A stretch of DNA of 64,000 nt, taken from Parafannyhessea umbonata. GTDB lineage: Bacteria; Actinomycetota; Coriobacteriia; Coriobacteriales; Atopobiaceae. The stretch lies in assembly GCF_012844235.1 (NCBI RefSeq), contig NZ_JABAGR010000005.1:1-64000 (forward strand), in the 5' to 3' direction. The translations under genes and the position numbers were made by a program. The notes beneath the pieces were generated by a model. That model made no database searches. It saw nothing but the letters and a program-made list of their open reading frames with translations, and was not told the origin of the DNA. This document shows, one piece after another, positions 56,736 to 64,000 of this stretch. Within the stretch, counting starts at the first letter, position 1, and every line of letters starts with the position of its first letter.

Positions 56736-58337
56736 ATGGTAATTGAGGAGCTTGCAAAGTACGGCATCAACCACACCGATGACAGGACGGTCATAGACGG
56801 CTCCACGGCGGCGCTCGTCGAGAAGGCGCTCGAGCGCGGAGAGGGAACCCTCACGGAGACGGGTAGCCTGCGCGTCATCACGGGCGCGTACACGGGCCGC
56901 TCCCCGCACGACCGCTTCATCGTCGACACGCCGGACGTTCACGACAAAATCGCCTGGGGCAGCGTGAACGTGCCGTTTACGGTCGAGGGATACGAGAAGA
57001 TCAGGGCGGAGGTCATCGGCTACCTATCGGAGCGCAGAATCTTCATGGTCCACGCGCTGGCCGGCGCCGACCGCCGCTACGCCCGCAAGGTGCTGGGCCT
57101 GTGCGAGCTCGCGAGCCAGGCGCTCTTCATGAGGCAGATGCTCGTGCGCCCGACTGAGGAGGAGCTCGAGGACTTTGGCGACGCTGACTTCGTCGTGATG
57201 GCAGCCCCGATGCTGAAGCTCGACCCGAAGGAGTACGGCACGAACTCCGAGGCCGCGGTGCTCCTGAACTTCGAGCGCCACGAGATCCTTGTTGTGGGCA
57301 CGCAGTACTCCGGCGAGATCAAGAAGTCGATCTTCTCGATGATGAACTACCTGCTCCCGGTCGAGAACAACGTCCTGAGCATGCACTGCTCGTGCAACAT
57401 GAACCCCCGCAGCCACGGCACCACGGTGTTCTTTGGGCTTTCCGGCACCGGCAAGACCACGCTTTCCGCCGCGGAGGACAGGCTCCTCATTGGCGACGAC
57501 GAGCACGGCTGGGCGGATGACTCCGTCTTCAACATCGAGGGCGGCTGCTACGCGAAGACCATCAACATTACGCCCGAGACCGAGCCGCAGATCTTCAACG
57601 CGATCAAGTTCGGCTCCATCTGCGAGAACGTCGTGATCGACGCGAAGACCCGCAAGCCCGACTACTTCGACACGTCGCTCACCGAGAACGGTCGCGTCGC
57701 ATACCCCGTTGAGTTCATCGACAACGCCGTGGTGAGGGGCGTCGCCAAGCGCACCCCGGACGTCGTGATATTCCTGACGTGCGACGCGTTTGGCGTGCTG
57801 CCCCCGATCTCGAAGCTGGACGAGAACTCGGCCATGTACCACTTCATGACCGGATTCACCTCGAAGGTCGCCGGCACGGAGCGCGGCATCAAGGAGCCTA
57901 CGCCCACGTTCTCGTCGCTGTTTGGCGAGCCGTTCATGCCGCTTGACCCCATGGTGTACGCGGAGATGCTCGGCAAGCGCATCAGCACGGGCGGCACGCG
58001 CGTCTACCTGGTGAACACCGGCTGGAGCGGCGGCCCCTACGGCGTGGGCAGCCGCGTGAAGCTGAAGTACACGCGCCGCATGGTCGAGGCCGCGCAGTCC
58101 GGCATCATCGACGAGTGCGAGTTCGTGCACGACGACCGCTTCAACGTGGACGTGCCGACGGAGTGCCCCGGCGTTCCCGCGGAGCTGCTGAACCCGAAGG
58201 CCACGTGGGCGGACGGCGACGCATACGAGAGGACCGCGGAGAAGCTCGCGCGCATGTTCGAGGAGAACGCCCAGAAGCGCCTGACCTCCATGACGGAGGA
58301 GGTGCGTGCGGCAGGCCCGCATCCTCTGTCAAAGTAG
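56736..58337 (+). CDS. pckA: Phosphoenolpyruvate carboxykinase (ATP)
   Basis: Interconverts oxaloacetate and PEP; in fermenters often runs toward oxaloacetate with ATP gain. 533 residues. TGAYTGRSPHDRFIVD near the N-terminus, MHCSCNMN, the P-loop FFGLSGTGKTTLS at about 230-242, GDDEHGWADD metal site and FLTCDAFGVLPPIS. ATG 56736 has GGAGG six bases upstream; an earlier in-frame ATG lacks one. Monocistronic, with a T-rich terminator after it. Confidence 0.96.
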   Translation: MVIEELAKYGINHTDDRTVIDGSTAALVEKALERGEGTLTETGSLRVITGAYTGRSPHDRFIVDTPDVHDKIAWGSVNVPFTVEGYEKIRAEVIGYLSERRIFMVHALAGADRRYARKVLGLCELASQALFMRQMLVRPTEEELEDFGDADFVVMAAPMLKLDPKEYGTNSEAAVLLNFERHEILVVGTQYSGEIKKSIFSMMNYLLPVENNVLSMHCSCNMNPRSHGTTVFFGLSGTGKTTLSAAEDRLLIGDDEHGWADDSVFNIEGGCYAKTINITPETEPQIFNAIKFGSICENVVIDAKTRKPDYFDTSLTENGRVAYPVEFIDNAVVRGVAKRTPDVVIFLTCDAFGVLPPISKLDENSAMYHFMTGFTSKVAGTERGIKEPTPTFSSLFGEPFMPLDPMVYAEMLGKRISTGGTRVYLVNTGWSGGPYGVGSRVKLKYTRRMVEAAQSGIIDECEFVHDDRFNVDVPTECPGVPAELLNPKATWADGDAYERTAEKLARMFEENAQKRLTSMTEEVRAAGPHPLSK

Positions 58338-58441
58338 CGAAACCGCGGCGGAGATTGCATCAAATTGGTTGTTCACCGTCGAATTTTGACATCTTACCGA
58401 CGAATAAATGACCATCAATCGCTAGTCATATAGGTTATTGA

Positions 58442-58474
58442 GGGGGGCGCTGTCCGGCGTCCCCCTGTTTTTTT
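58442..58474 (+). terminator. Terminator of pckA
   Basis: Stem GGGGGGCGC / GCGTCCCCC (one G-T pair), loop TGTCCG, then TGTTTTTTT. Confidence 0.92.
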
Positions 58475-58493
58475 GGGAGCCGTCGAGGCTCCC
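58475..58493 (+). other. Hairpin in the leader of the hydrogenase operon
   Basis: Perfect seven-base-pair stem GGGAGCC / GGCTCCC with loop GTCGA, immediately after the pckA T-run and 26 bases before the next start codon. Confidence 0.5.
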
Positions 58494-58519
58494 GACGACT
58501 TGCCACGATTGGGGGAACT

Positions 58520-60343
58520 ATGGCAAGAATGCACGTAATGGAACGTAGCGAGGCGCAGCAGATCATGGACGAGCTGCACGATGCGGTTGGTCGGCGCCTT
58601 GCGGTGAGCTCGCTGGCACCTTGCCCGGTGGAGTTCACGATGGCCTTCGTCGACATGTGCTCGACGCAGAGCTGCGGAAAGTGCACGCCGTGCCGCGTGG
58701 GCCTGAGGATGCTTCGGCACATGCTGTCGGACGTGCTCACCGGCAAGGCCACCATGCAGACGCTGGATGACATCGAGAGGCTCGCGAGGAGCATCTACCT
58801 GTCCGCCGACTGCGCCATCGGCTACGAGGCGGGTGCGATGGCGCTGAAGGCCATCCGCGGCTTCCACGACGACTTCGTTCACCACGTCACGCAGCGCGCC
58901 TGCGGGTTTACGCAGTCCCAGCTCGTGCCGTGCGTGTCCGGATGCCCGGCTGGCGTCGACATCCCGGGCTACATCGCGCTCGTGCGCGCCGGCAGGAACA
59001 CCGACGCCGTGAGGCTCATCCGCAAGGACAACCCGCTGCCCCTGGTCTGCGGCCTCGTGTGCGAGCACCCGTGCGAGATGAACTGCCGCCGCGGCATGGT
59101 CGACGACCCGATGAACATCCGCGCCATCAAGCGCTACGCGTGCGAGCACATGGAGGGGGACTACGCCCCCAGCATGGCGGAGCCCACCGGAAAGAGGATC
59201 GCCGTCGTGGGCGGCGGCCCGGCCGGCCTGAGCTGCGCCTACTACCTCACGCTCATGGGGCACCACGTCACGATCCTAGAGCAGCGACACCACCTTGGCG
59301 GCATGCTGCGCTACGGCATCCCGGCGTACAGGCTCCCGCGCGAGCGCCTGGAGGGCGAGATCCAGTGGATCCTGGACCGCGGCATCGACGTCGAGCTCGA
59401 CACGTCCGTGACGGACGTCGCGGCACTGCGCGAGAAGTACGATGCCGTGTACCTGGCGATCGGCGCCCACGCCGACAAGAAGCTCGGGCTCGAGGGCGAG
59501 GACGCCGACGGCGTCGAGTCCGCCGTGCAGATGCTGAGGGCCGTGGGCGACGGAGAGATGCCCGACTACACCGGACAGCGCGTGTGCGTCGTGGGCGGCG
59601 GCAACGTCGCGATGGACGTCGCGCGCACGAGCGTGCGCTGTGGCGCGGAGAAGGTCTCCATCATCTACCGCCGTCGCGTGGCGGACATGACCGCGCAGGA
59701 CGAGGAGATCGCCGGCGCCCAGGCGGAGGGCTGCGAGCTGCTGGAGCTTAACGCGCCGCTGCGCATCTCCGTCGGCGAGGACGGCAAGGTGAACGGGCTC
59801 GTGGTGCAGCCCCAGATCATCGGCGAGGTGAAGAGGGGCCGTCCTTCTCCGCGTCCTGCGGACAAGCCGGAGGTGACCATCCCCTGCGAGCGCGTGATGG
59901 TGGCCATTGGCCAGGCGATTGACTCGAAGCCGTTCGAGGAGCATGGCGTCCAGACGAAGTGGGGGCGCATCGTGACCGACGCCGCGGCGGAGGTACCGGG
60001 GCTCGACGGCGTGTTCTCGGGAGGCGACTGCCAGACCGGCCCGGCCACGGTGATCCGCGCGATCAACGCCGGCAAGGTCGCGGCGGGCAACATCGACGGC
60101 TACCTGGGCTTCGAGCACAAGATCGAGCTCGACGTGGACATCCCGCAGGTGCAGTTCCAGGGGAAGATGGAGTGCGGCCGCTGCGAGACCACCTTCCGCG
60201 AGGCGGAGGAGCGCAAGGGCGACTTTGACGAGATCGAGAACGGCCTCACGACCGAGGAGGTCATGCAGGAGTGCTCCAGGTGCCTGCGTTGCGACCACTT
60301 TGGGTACGGCGCGTTCCGTGGCGGGAGGATCGTGGAATGGTAG
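58520..60343 (+). CDS. NuoF-cluster/GltD-like FAD oxidoreductase, hydrogenase partner
   Basis: 607 residues. N-terminal segment with NuoF-type [4Fe-4S] cysteines (CGKCTPC at 52-58, Cys98). Then a GltD-like module: DPYD-type cysteines (VPCVSGCPAGVD at 136-146, CGLVCEHPCEMNC at 177-189), FAD loop VVGGGPAGLSC (231-236 core) and NAD(P) loop VVGGGNVAMDVA near 358-367. The C-terminus carries CGRC and CSRCLRC. It probably passes electrons between NAD(P)H and the hydrogenase downstream, with which it overlaps by 7 bases. ATG 58520 follows GGGGGA. Bifurcation is possible but unproven. Confidence 0.82.
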   Translation: MARMHVMERSEAQQIMDELHDAVGRRLAVSSLAPCPVEFTMAFVDMCSTQSCGKCTPCRVGLRMLRHMLSDVLTGKATMQTLDDIERLARSIYLSADCAIGYEAGAMALKAIRGFHDDFVHHVTQRACGFTQSQLVPCVSGCPAGVDIPGYIALVRAGRNTDAVRLIRKDNPLPLVCGLVCEHPCEMNCRRGMVDDPMNIRAIKRYACEHMEGDYAPSMAEPTGKRIAVVGGGPAGLSCAYYLTLMGHHVTILEQRHHLGGMLRYGIPAYRLPRERLEGEIQWILDRGIDVELDTSVTDVAALREKYDAVYLAIGAHADKKLGLEGEDADGVESAVQMLRAVGDGEMPDYTGQRVCVVGGGNVAMDVARTSVRCGAEKVSIIYRRRVADMTAQDEEIAGAQAEGCELLELNAPLRISVGEDGKVNGLVVQPQIIGEVKRGRPSPRPADKPEVTIPCERVMVAIGQAIDSKPFEEHGVQTKWGRIVTDAAAEVPGLDGVFSGGDCQTGPATVIRAINAGKVAAGNIDGYLGFEHKIELDVDIPQVQFQGKMECGRCETTFREAEERKGDFDEIENGLTTEEVMQECSRCLRCDHFGYGAFRGGRIVEW

Positions 60344-62160
60344 AGCAGCTCAAGACGAAGGTCTCCGCGAGGGACGCGGAGAGGATCGTGACCGTCACGG
60401 TCGACGGCAAGCAGGTGCAGGTGCCCGGCAACACGACGATTCTGGACGCGTGCCGCAAGGCGGGCCAGAACGTCCCGACGCTCTGCTACCTGAGGGGCAT
60501 CAACGAGATCGGCTCGTGCCGCGTGTGCGTGGTCGAGGTCGAGGGCGTGGACCAGCTGGTGGCCTCGTGCAACAACTACGTGCTGGACGGCATGAGCATC
60601 AAGACGAACAGCCCGAAGGTGCGCCTCGCGCGCCGCGAGAACGTGATGCTCTTGCTGGCGCAGCACGACACCACGTGCACCACGTGCGCGAGGGGCGGCA
60701 ACTGCAAGCTGGCGGAGGTCTCGAACGACCTGGGGATCATCGACTTCCCGTACAAGAGCATCCTCGCGAACACCCCGTGGCCGCACGACTTCCCGCTCAT
60801 CCGCAACAACGACAAGTGCATACGCTGCATGCGCTGCATCCAGATCTGCGACAAGGTGCAGGCCTCCCACGTCTGGGGCATCACGAACCGCGCGACCCAC
60901 ACCCTGGTGGACGTTGCCGGCGGCGCGAACATCCACGACGTGGACTGCACGCTGTGCGGCCAGTGCATCACGCACTGCCCGACGGGCGCCCTGCGCGAGC
61001 GCGACGACGTCATGCGCGTGTATGACGCCCTCGCCGACCCGGACGTCACCACGATCGTGCAGATAGCGCCCTCGGTCAGGACGAGCTGGGCCGAGCACTG
61101 GGGGCTTTCGGACGACAAGGCCACCATCGAGCACATGGTGGCGGCGCTGCGCCCGATGGGGTTTGACTACATCGTGAACACGGACTTCTCGGCGGACCTC
61201 ACCATCATGGAGGAGGGGACCGAGCTTCTGGAGCACATGCGCAGGAACGCGAACGGCGGCTCCGGCTTCCCCATGTTCACGTCGTGCTGCCCGGGCTGGG
61301 TGCGCTTCGTGAAGGCGCACTACCCGGAGCTGGTGGACGACGTGTCGACGAGCAAGAGCCCGCAGCAGATGTTTGGCGCGGTGGTGAAGAGCTACTATGC
61401 CGAGATGCTGGGAATCGACCCGCACAAGATCTTCTCGCTGTCCATCATGCCGTGCGTCGCGAAGAAGGCGGAGTGCGCGTACCCCAACATGAACGACGCG
61501 TGCGGCGACCCGGACGTGGACTGCGTGCTGACGGTGCGCGAGGTGTCGCGCATGCTGCGCGCCGACCACGTGGACGTGGCGAACCTAGAGCCCGAGCCGT
61601 TTGACGAGCCGCTTGGCTATGGCACGGGCGCCGGCATCATCTTTGGCGCGACAGGAGGCGTCATGGAGGCGGCCCTGAGGACCGCGTACCACATCGTGAC
61701 GGGCAAGGTGCCGAAGGACGACATGTTCGACGAGGTCAGGGGCCTGAAGGGCTGGAAGGAGGCCACGTTCGACATGGACGGCACCAAGGTCCGCGTCGCG
61801 GTGGCGTCCGGCCTGCAGAACGCGAAGGAGCTGTGCGACGCCATCCTGAGCGGCGAGGTGAGCTACGACTTTGCCGAGGTCATGGCATGTCCCGGCGGCT
61901 GCGTGGGCGGCGGCGGGCAGCCCATACACGACGGCGAGGAGCTCGCGGGAGCGCGCGGCAAGGTGCTGTACGGCCTGGACCGTGTGGCTAAGTATCGCAA
62001 TTCCTACGAGAATCCGGACATCGTGAGGTGCTACGAGGAGTACTTTGGCGAGCCCATGAGCGAGCGCGCCGAGAGGCTCCTGCACACGGACCAGCACGGC
62101 TGGATGATGCCTGCGGAGTGGATTCGCCAGGCGGAGGAGGCGCCCGCGGCGGGGGAGTAG
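60337..62160 (+). CDS. hydA: [FeFe] hydrogenase catalytic subunit, group A (monomeric-type, four accessory clusters)
   Basis: 607 residues. [2Fe-2S] domain with Cys50, 61, 64, 78; His-ligated [4Fe-4S] with His110, Cys114, 117, 123; two [4Fe-4S] clusters (Cys161/164/167/171 and 204/207/210/214). The H-cluster motifs are complete: L1 TSCCPGW (315-321), L2 MPCVAKKAE (371-379), L3 EVMACPGGCVGGGGQP with Cys518 and Cys522. The proton-transfer cysteine in TSCCP is kept. A C-terminal helical extension follows, as in group A enzymes. The gene partner is GltD-like, which fits subgroup A2. Maturation genes hydEFG are not in the window. Confidence 0.95.
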   Translation: MVEQLKTKVSARDAERIVTVTVDGKQVQVPGNTTILDACRKAGQNVPTLCYLRGINEIGSCRVCVVEVEGVDQLVASCNNYVLDGMSIKTNSPKVRLARRENVMLLLAQHDTTCTTCARGGNCKLAEVSNDLGIIDFPYKSILANTPWPHDFPLIRNNDKCIRCMRCIQICDKVQASHVWGITNRATHTLVDVAGGANIHDVDCTLCGQCITHCPTGALRERDDVMRVYDALADPDVTTIVQIAPSVRTSWAEHWGLSDDKATIEHMVAALRPMGFDYIVNTDFSADLTIMEEGTELLEHMRRNANGGSGFPMFTSCCPGWVRFVKAHYPELVDDVSTSKSPQQMFGAVVKSYYAEMLGIDPHKIFSLSIMPCVAKKAECAYPNMNDACGDPDVDCVLTVREVSRMLRADHVDVANLEPEPFDEPLGYGTGAGIIFGATGGVMEAALRTAYHIVTGKVPKDDMFDEVRGLKGWKEATFDMDGTKVRVAVASGLQNAKELCDAILSGEVSYDFAEVMACPGGCVGGGGQPIHDGEELAGARGKVLYGLDRVAKYRNSYENPDIVRCYEEYFGEPMSERAERLLHTDQHGWMMPAEWIRQAEEAPAAGE

Positions 62161-62218
62161 CCCGCGCGGCGTCGCATGGGCGCCGCGACCGCGAGGCATA
62201 GGCCAACGAGGCAGGCGA

Positions 62219-62254
62219 GGGCGGGCCGGGGTGGATGCTCCGGCCCGCCCCCTT
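62219..62254 (+). terminator. Terminator of the hydrogenase operon
   Basis: Eleven-base-pair stem GGGCGGGCCGG / CCGGCCCGCCC with a ten-base loop, then CCTT. Confidence 0.85.
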
Positions 62255-62325
62255 GTGCTTCTCGGCGTTCCGTTGGTACGTGGCGTGCCTACGAACGCAC
62301 GATTTGGCTCGGTGGGCGGCGTATG

Positions 62326-62403
62326 TTGACACATTGTCAAAACTGTTCGTTGCTACACAGACCCTTCACATATACCATCTGGGCGTAAGTTGACACGGTG
62401 TCA
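62326..62403 (+). promoter_or_regulatory. Two operator-like palindromes ahead of the TetR gene
   Basis: TTGACACATTGTCAA at 62326-62340 and TTGACACGGTGTCA at 62390-62403, both TGACA-N3-TGTCA. They bracket an A+T-richer stretch containing a -10-like TATACC (62371). The second lies 15 bases before the start codon. Probable autoregulation sites of the TetR protein. Confidence 0.7.
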
Positions 62404-62418
62404 GCGAAGGAGGTGGCG

Positions 62419-63012
62419 ATGTCGAAGGCAGAGGCGGCGGAGGCAAGGCGCGAGCAGATCGTCCGCGCGGCACGCGAGCTGTACGAGGAGCGCGGCATCG
62501 ACCGCACCTCCGTGACGGACATCGCGGCGCGCGCCAGCATGACGCGAAGCCTGTTCTACCACTACTTCACGCACAAGGACGAGGTCACAGCCGCCATCCT
62601 GGACGGATACGTGCAGGGCTTCGTGGAGGCCGTGCGGCAGTGGGACGAGAAGCGCGTGCGCGGCGACGTCGCGGGCGCGCTCGGGAGCTGCGTCGCCATG
62701 CTGAGGCTGCACCTCTTCGACAGGGACTCGTTTCGCACCGACCTTCGCAAGAGCCAGAACGCCCAGCTCTACCAGCGCTTCAGCCAACAGGTCGCAAGCA
62801 CGCTCGCCACGTACTTCTCGTCCGTGGTCGTGCCCGAGTACGCGTGCTACCACCACGTGGAGGTGCGCCATCCCTACGAGGAGTTCTACCTGCTGATCAT
62901 CGGCCTCATGAGCTACATGAGGACCCATCCCGAGGCGCCGGACGAGCTCGTGGCGGACCTGATTTCCGACACGCTCCACCTAGACCTCGACCCAACCAAC
63001 ACCGCGGACTAG
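62419..63012 (+). CDS. TetR family transcriptional regulator
   Basis: 197 residues. The N-terminal helix-turn-helix (about 14-60) matches the family: IVRAARELYEERGIDRTSVTDIAARA, then MTRSLFYHYFTHKDE. The C-terminal ligand domain (60-190) is unassigned. ATG 62419 has AAGGAGGTGG, a near-ideal ribosome site. It is next to two matching palindromes upstream and a membrane-protein gene 57 bases downstream that it may control. Confidence 0.93.
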   Translation: MSKAEAAEARREQIVRAARELYEERGIDRTSVTDIAARASMTRSLFYHYFTHKDEVTAAILDGYVQGFVEAVRQWDEKRVRGDVAGALGSCVAMLRLHLFDRDSFRTDLRKSQNAQLYQRFSQQVASTLATYFSSVVVPEYACYHHVEVRHPYEEFYLLIIGLMSYMRTHPEAPDELVADLISDTLHLDLDPTNTAD

Positions 63013-63069
63013 CCGCGCCGCGCGCGACGGCTTGCACGTGCCTGTCAGCCTCTCGAGAGGGGAAGTGTC

Positions 63070-64000
63070 ATGTTGTTCGACCACAGTGCCAACCTGCCGT
63101 TCCAGCTTCTGGGCTGGGTGATGGTCTTCGTGGGGCTCATCGTGCTCAACGAGTTCGCCCGCAGGTCAAAGCTCGGCGGAATCGTGATGTTTGGCGTGCT
63201 GCCCGTCGCGATGACCGTGTACTGCGTCGCGATCGCCGTCGGCGTGGCCCAGGGCCAGCAGTGGGCGCTCACCAACCCGACGCACGTGTACCAGAACAGC
63301 TGGTTCCACTACGCGAAGGTGTATGCCGCGCTCGCCGGCTGCATAGGCTTCATGGCGATCAAGTACGAGTGGGGGAAGCTGGGCAAGGCCAGGTGGTTCC
63401 GCGCCTTCCCGTTCGTGATCGTCGCCATCAACATCCTGATCGCCGTGTGCTCCGACTTCGAGAGCGCGTACCACTACTTCGCGCTTGGCCAGTCCACGTG
63501 GGTCACGTCCGAGGGCGCCAAGCAGCTTGCCGGCTGGAACAACGTGTTCAACGGCGTCGCGGGCCTCATCAACATCTTCTGCATGACGGCGTGGTGGAGC
63601 GTGTACTCCTCCAAGGACGGCCGCGACATGCTCTGGCCCGACATGACGTGGGTCTTCATCGTGGCGTACGACGTCTGGAACTTCTGCTACACCTACAACT
63701 GCCTGCCGCACCACGCCTGGTACTGCGGCCTTGCCCTGCTGCTTGCGCCCACGGTGGCCAACGCCCTGTGGAACAAGGGCGCCTGGATCCAGAACCGCGC
63801 GAACACGCTTGCCATCTGGTGCATGTTCGCCCAGGTGTTTCCCGCGTTCCAGGAGAAGTCCGTCTTCGTGACGCACTCGACGCTGAACCCTGCCGTCGCG
63901 ACCGCCGTCTCCGTCGTCGCGCTCGCGGCGAACGTCGCGGCCATCTGCTACATCGCGTACCGCGCGAAGAAGCTTGGCGTGAACCCGTACAAGCAGGACG
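63070..64000 (+). CDS. Multi-pass membrane protein, DUF5692-like, cut by the window end
   Basis: At least 310 residues, frame still open at the last base. About nine or ten transmembrane helices. Features: LGWVMVFVGLIVLNEFARR at the start, YAKVYAALAGCIGFMAIKYEW, MLWPDMTWVFIVAYDVWNFCYTYNC and QNRANTLAIWCMFAQVFPAF. The pattern agrees with my recollection of DUF5692, a family of unknown function in anaerobes. ATG 63070 has GAGGGGAAG upstream. It follows the TetR gene by 57 bases with no terminator, so it is probably a regulated partner. Confidence 0.7.
   Translation, partial: MLFDHSANLPFQLLGWVMVFVGLIVLNEFARRSKLGGIVMFGVLPVAMTVYCVAIAVGVAQGQQWALTNPTHVYQNSWFHYAKVYAALAGCIGFMAIKYEWGKLGKARWFRAFPFVIVAINILIAVCSDFESAYHYFALGQSTWVTSEGAKQLAGWNNVFNGVAGLINIFCMTAWWSVYSSKDGRDMLWPDMTWVFIVAYDVWNFCYTYNCLPHHAWYCGLALLLAPTVANALWNKGAWIQNRANTLAIWCMFAQVFPAFQEKSVFVTHSTLNPAVATAVSVVALAANVAAICYIAYRAKKLGVNPYKQD

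Overview
This 64 kb window is ordinary-to-interesting chromosome from a high-GC (roughly two thirds G+C), anaerobic, fermentative actinobacterium. I infer class Coriobacteriia, most likely the Olsenella/Atopobiaceae group. The basis is the strong GGC/GAG/CTC codon bias, GTG and TTG starts, a kinase carrying a DUF6273-type domain, an iorAB-paaK aryl-pyruvate fermentation operon, a soluble [FeFe] hydrogenase and a fruK-ptsI pair. No IS element, prophage, CRISPR or rRNA was seen. The species is not proven by anything here.

Layout. 1-7.9 kb: two identical tRNA-Lys genes, gpmA (minus strand), then a folate/one-carbon run (5-formyl-THF cyclo-ligase, fhs, fchA, folD, folE, folC, queD-like). 7.9-8.3 kb: an array of five long hairpins with changing but still paired arms, between convergent genes. 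8.3-15.5 kb: DEAD-box helicase, Nudix hydrolase, tRNA-Arg, fruK-ptsI, a lipid kinase, tRNA-Gly and tRNA-Pro. 15.5-26.1 kb: small proteins, gdhA, carAB, tRNA-Leu, tig-clpP-clpX. 26.3-32.8 kb, all minus strand: receptor-like Ser/Thr kinase, FHA protein, DUF2252 protein, tatD, tcdA. 33-44.9 kb: valS, a single-chain ABC exporter, iorA-iorB-paaK, a zinc-ribbon membrane protein, and thrS behind a threonine-rich leader peptide. 45-50 kb: a cystathionine-synthase-like protein without its lysine, then folA-thyA, a small membrane protein, mutT, acyl-ACP thioesterase and a second lipid kinase on the minus strand. 50-58.3 kb: rnd, zinc peptidase, xseAB, HIT protein with a 3' frameshift, ackA, aldose epimerase, pckA. 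58.5-64 kb: a flavoprotein/[FeFe] hydrogenase operon, a TetR regulator with two operator-like palindromes, and the start of a membrane protein that runs off the window.

How the genes work together. fruK, ptsI, gpmA, pckA and ackA sketch sugar uptake, glycolysis, anaplerosis and acetate/ATP formation. gdhA and carAB handle nitrogen. iorAB-paaK can oxidise aryl-pyruvates to aryl-acetyl-CoA and recover energy. Reduced ferredoxin and NAD(P)H can be discharged by the hydrogenase and its GltD/NuoF-like partner. The folate genes plus folA-thyA supply one-carbon units.

Strongest second-look items: the Thr-codon leader peptide before thrS, the five-hairpin array, about 30 copies of the 9-mer GGCGAGAAG on both strands, loopless perfect palindromes between genes, the lysine-less PLP-fold protein, and a one-base lesion that opens the HIT frame straight into ackA.
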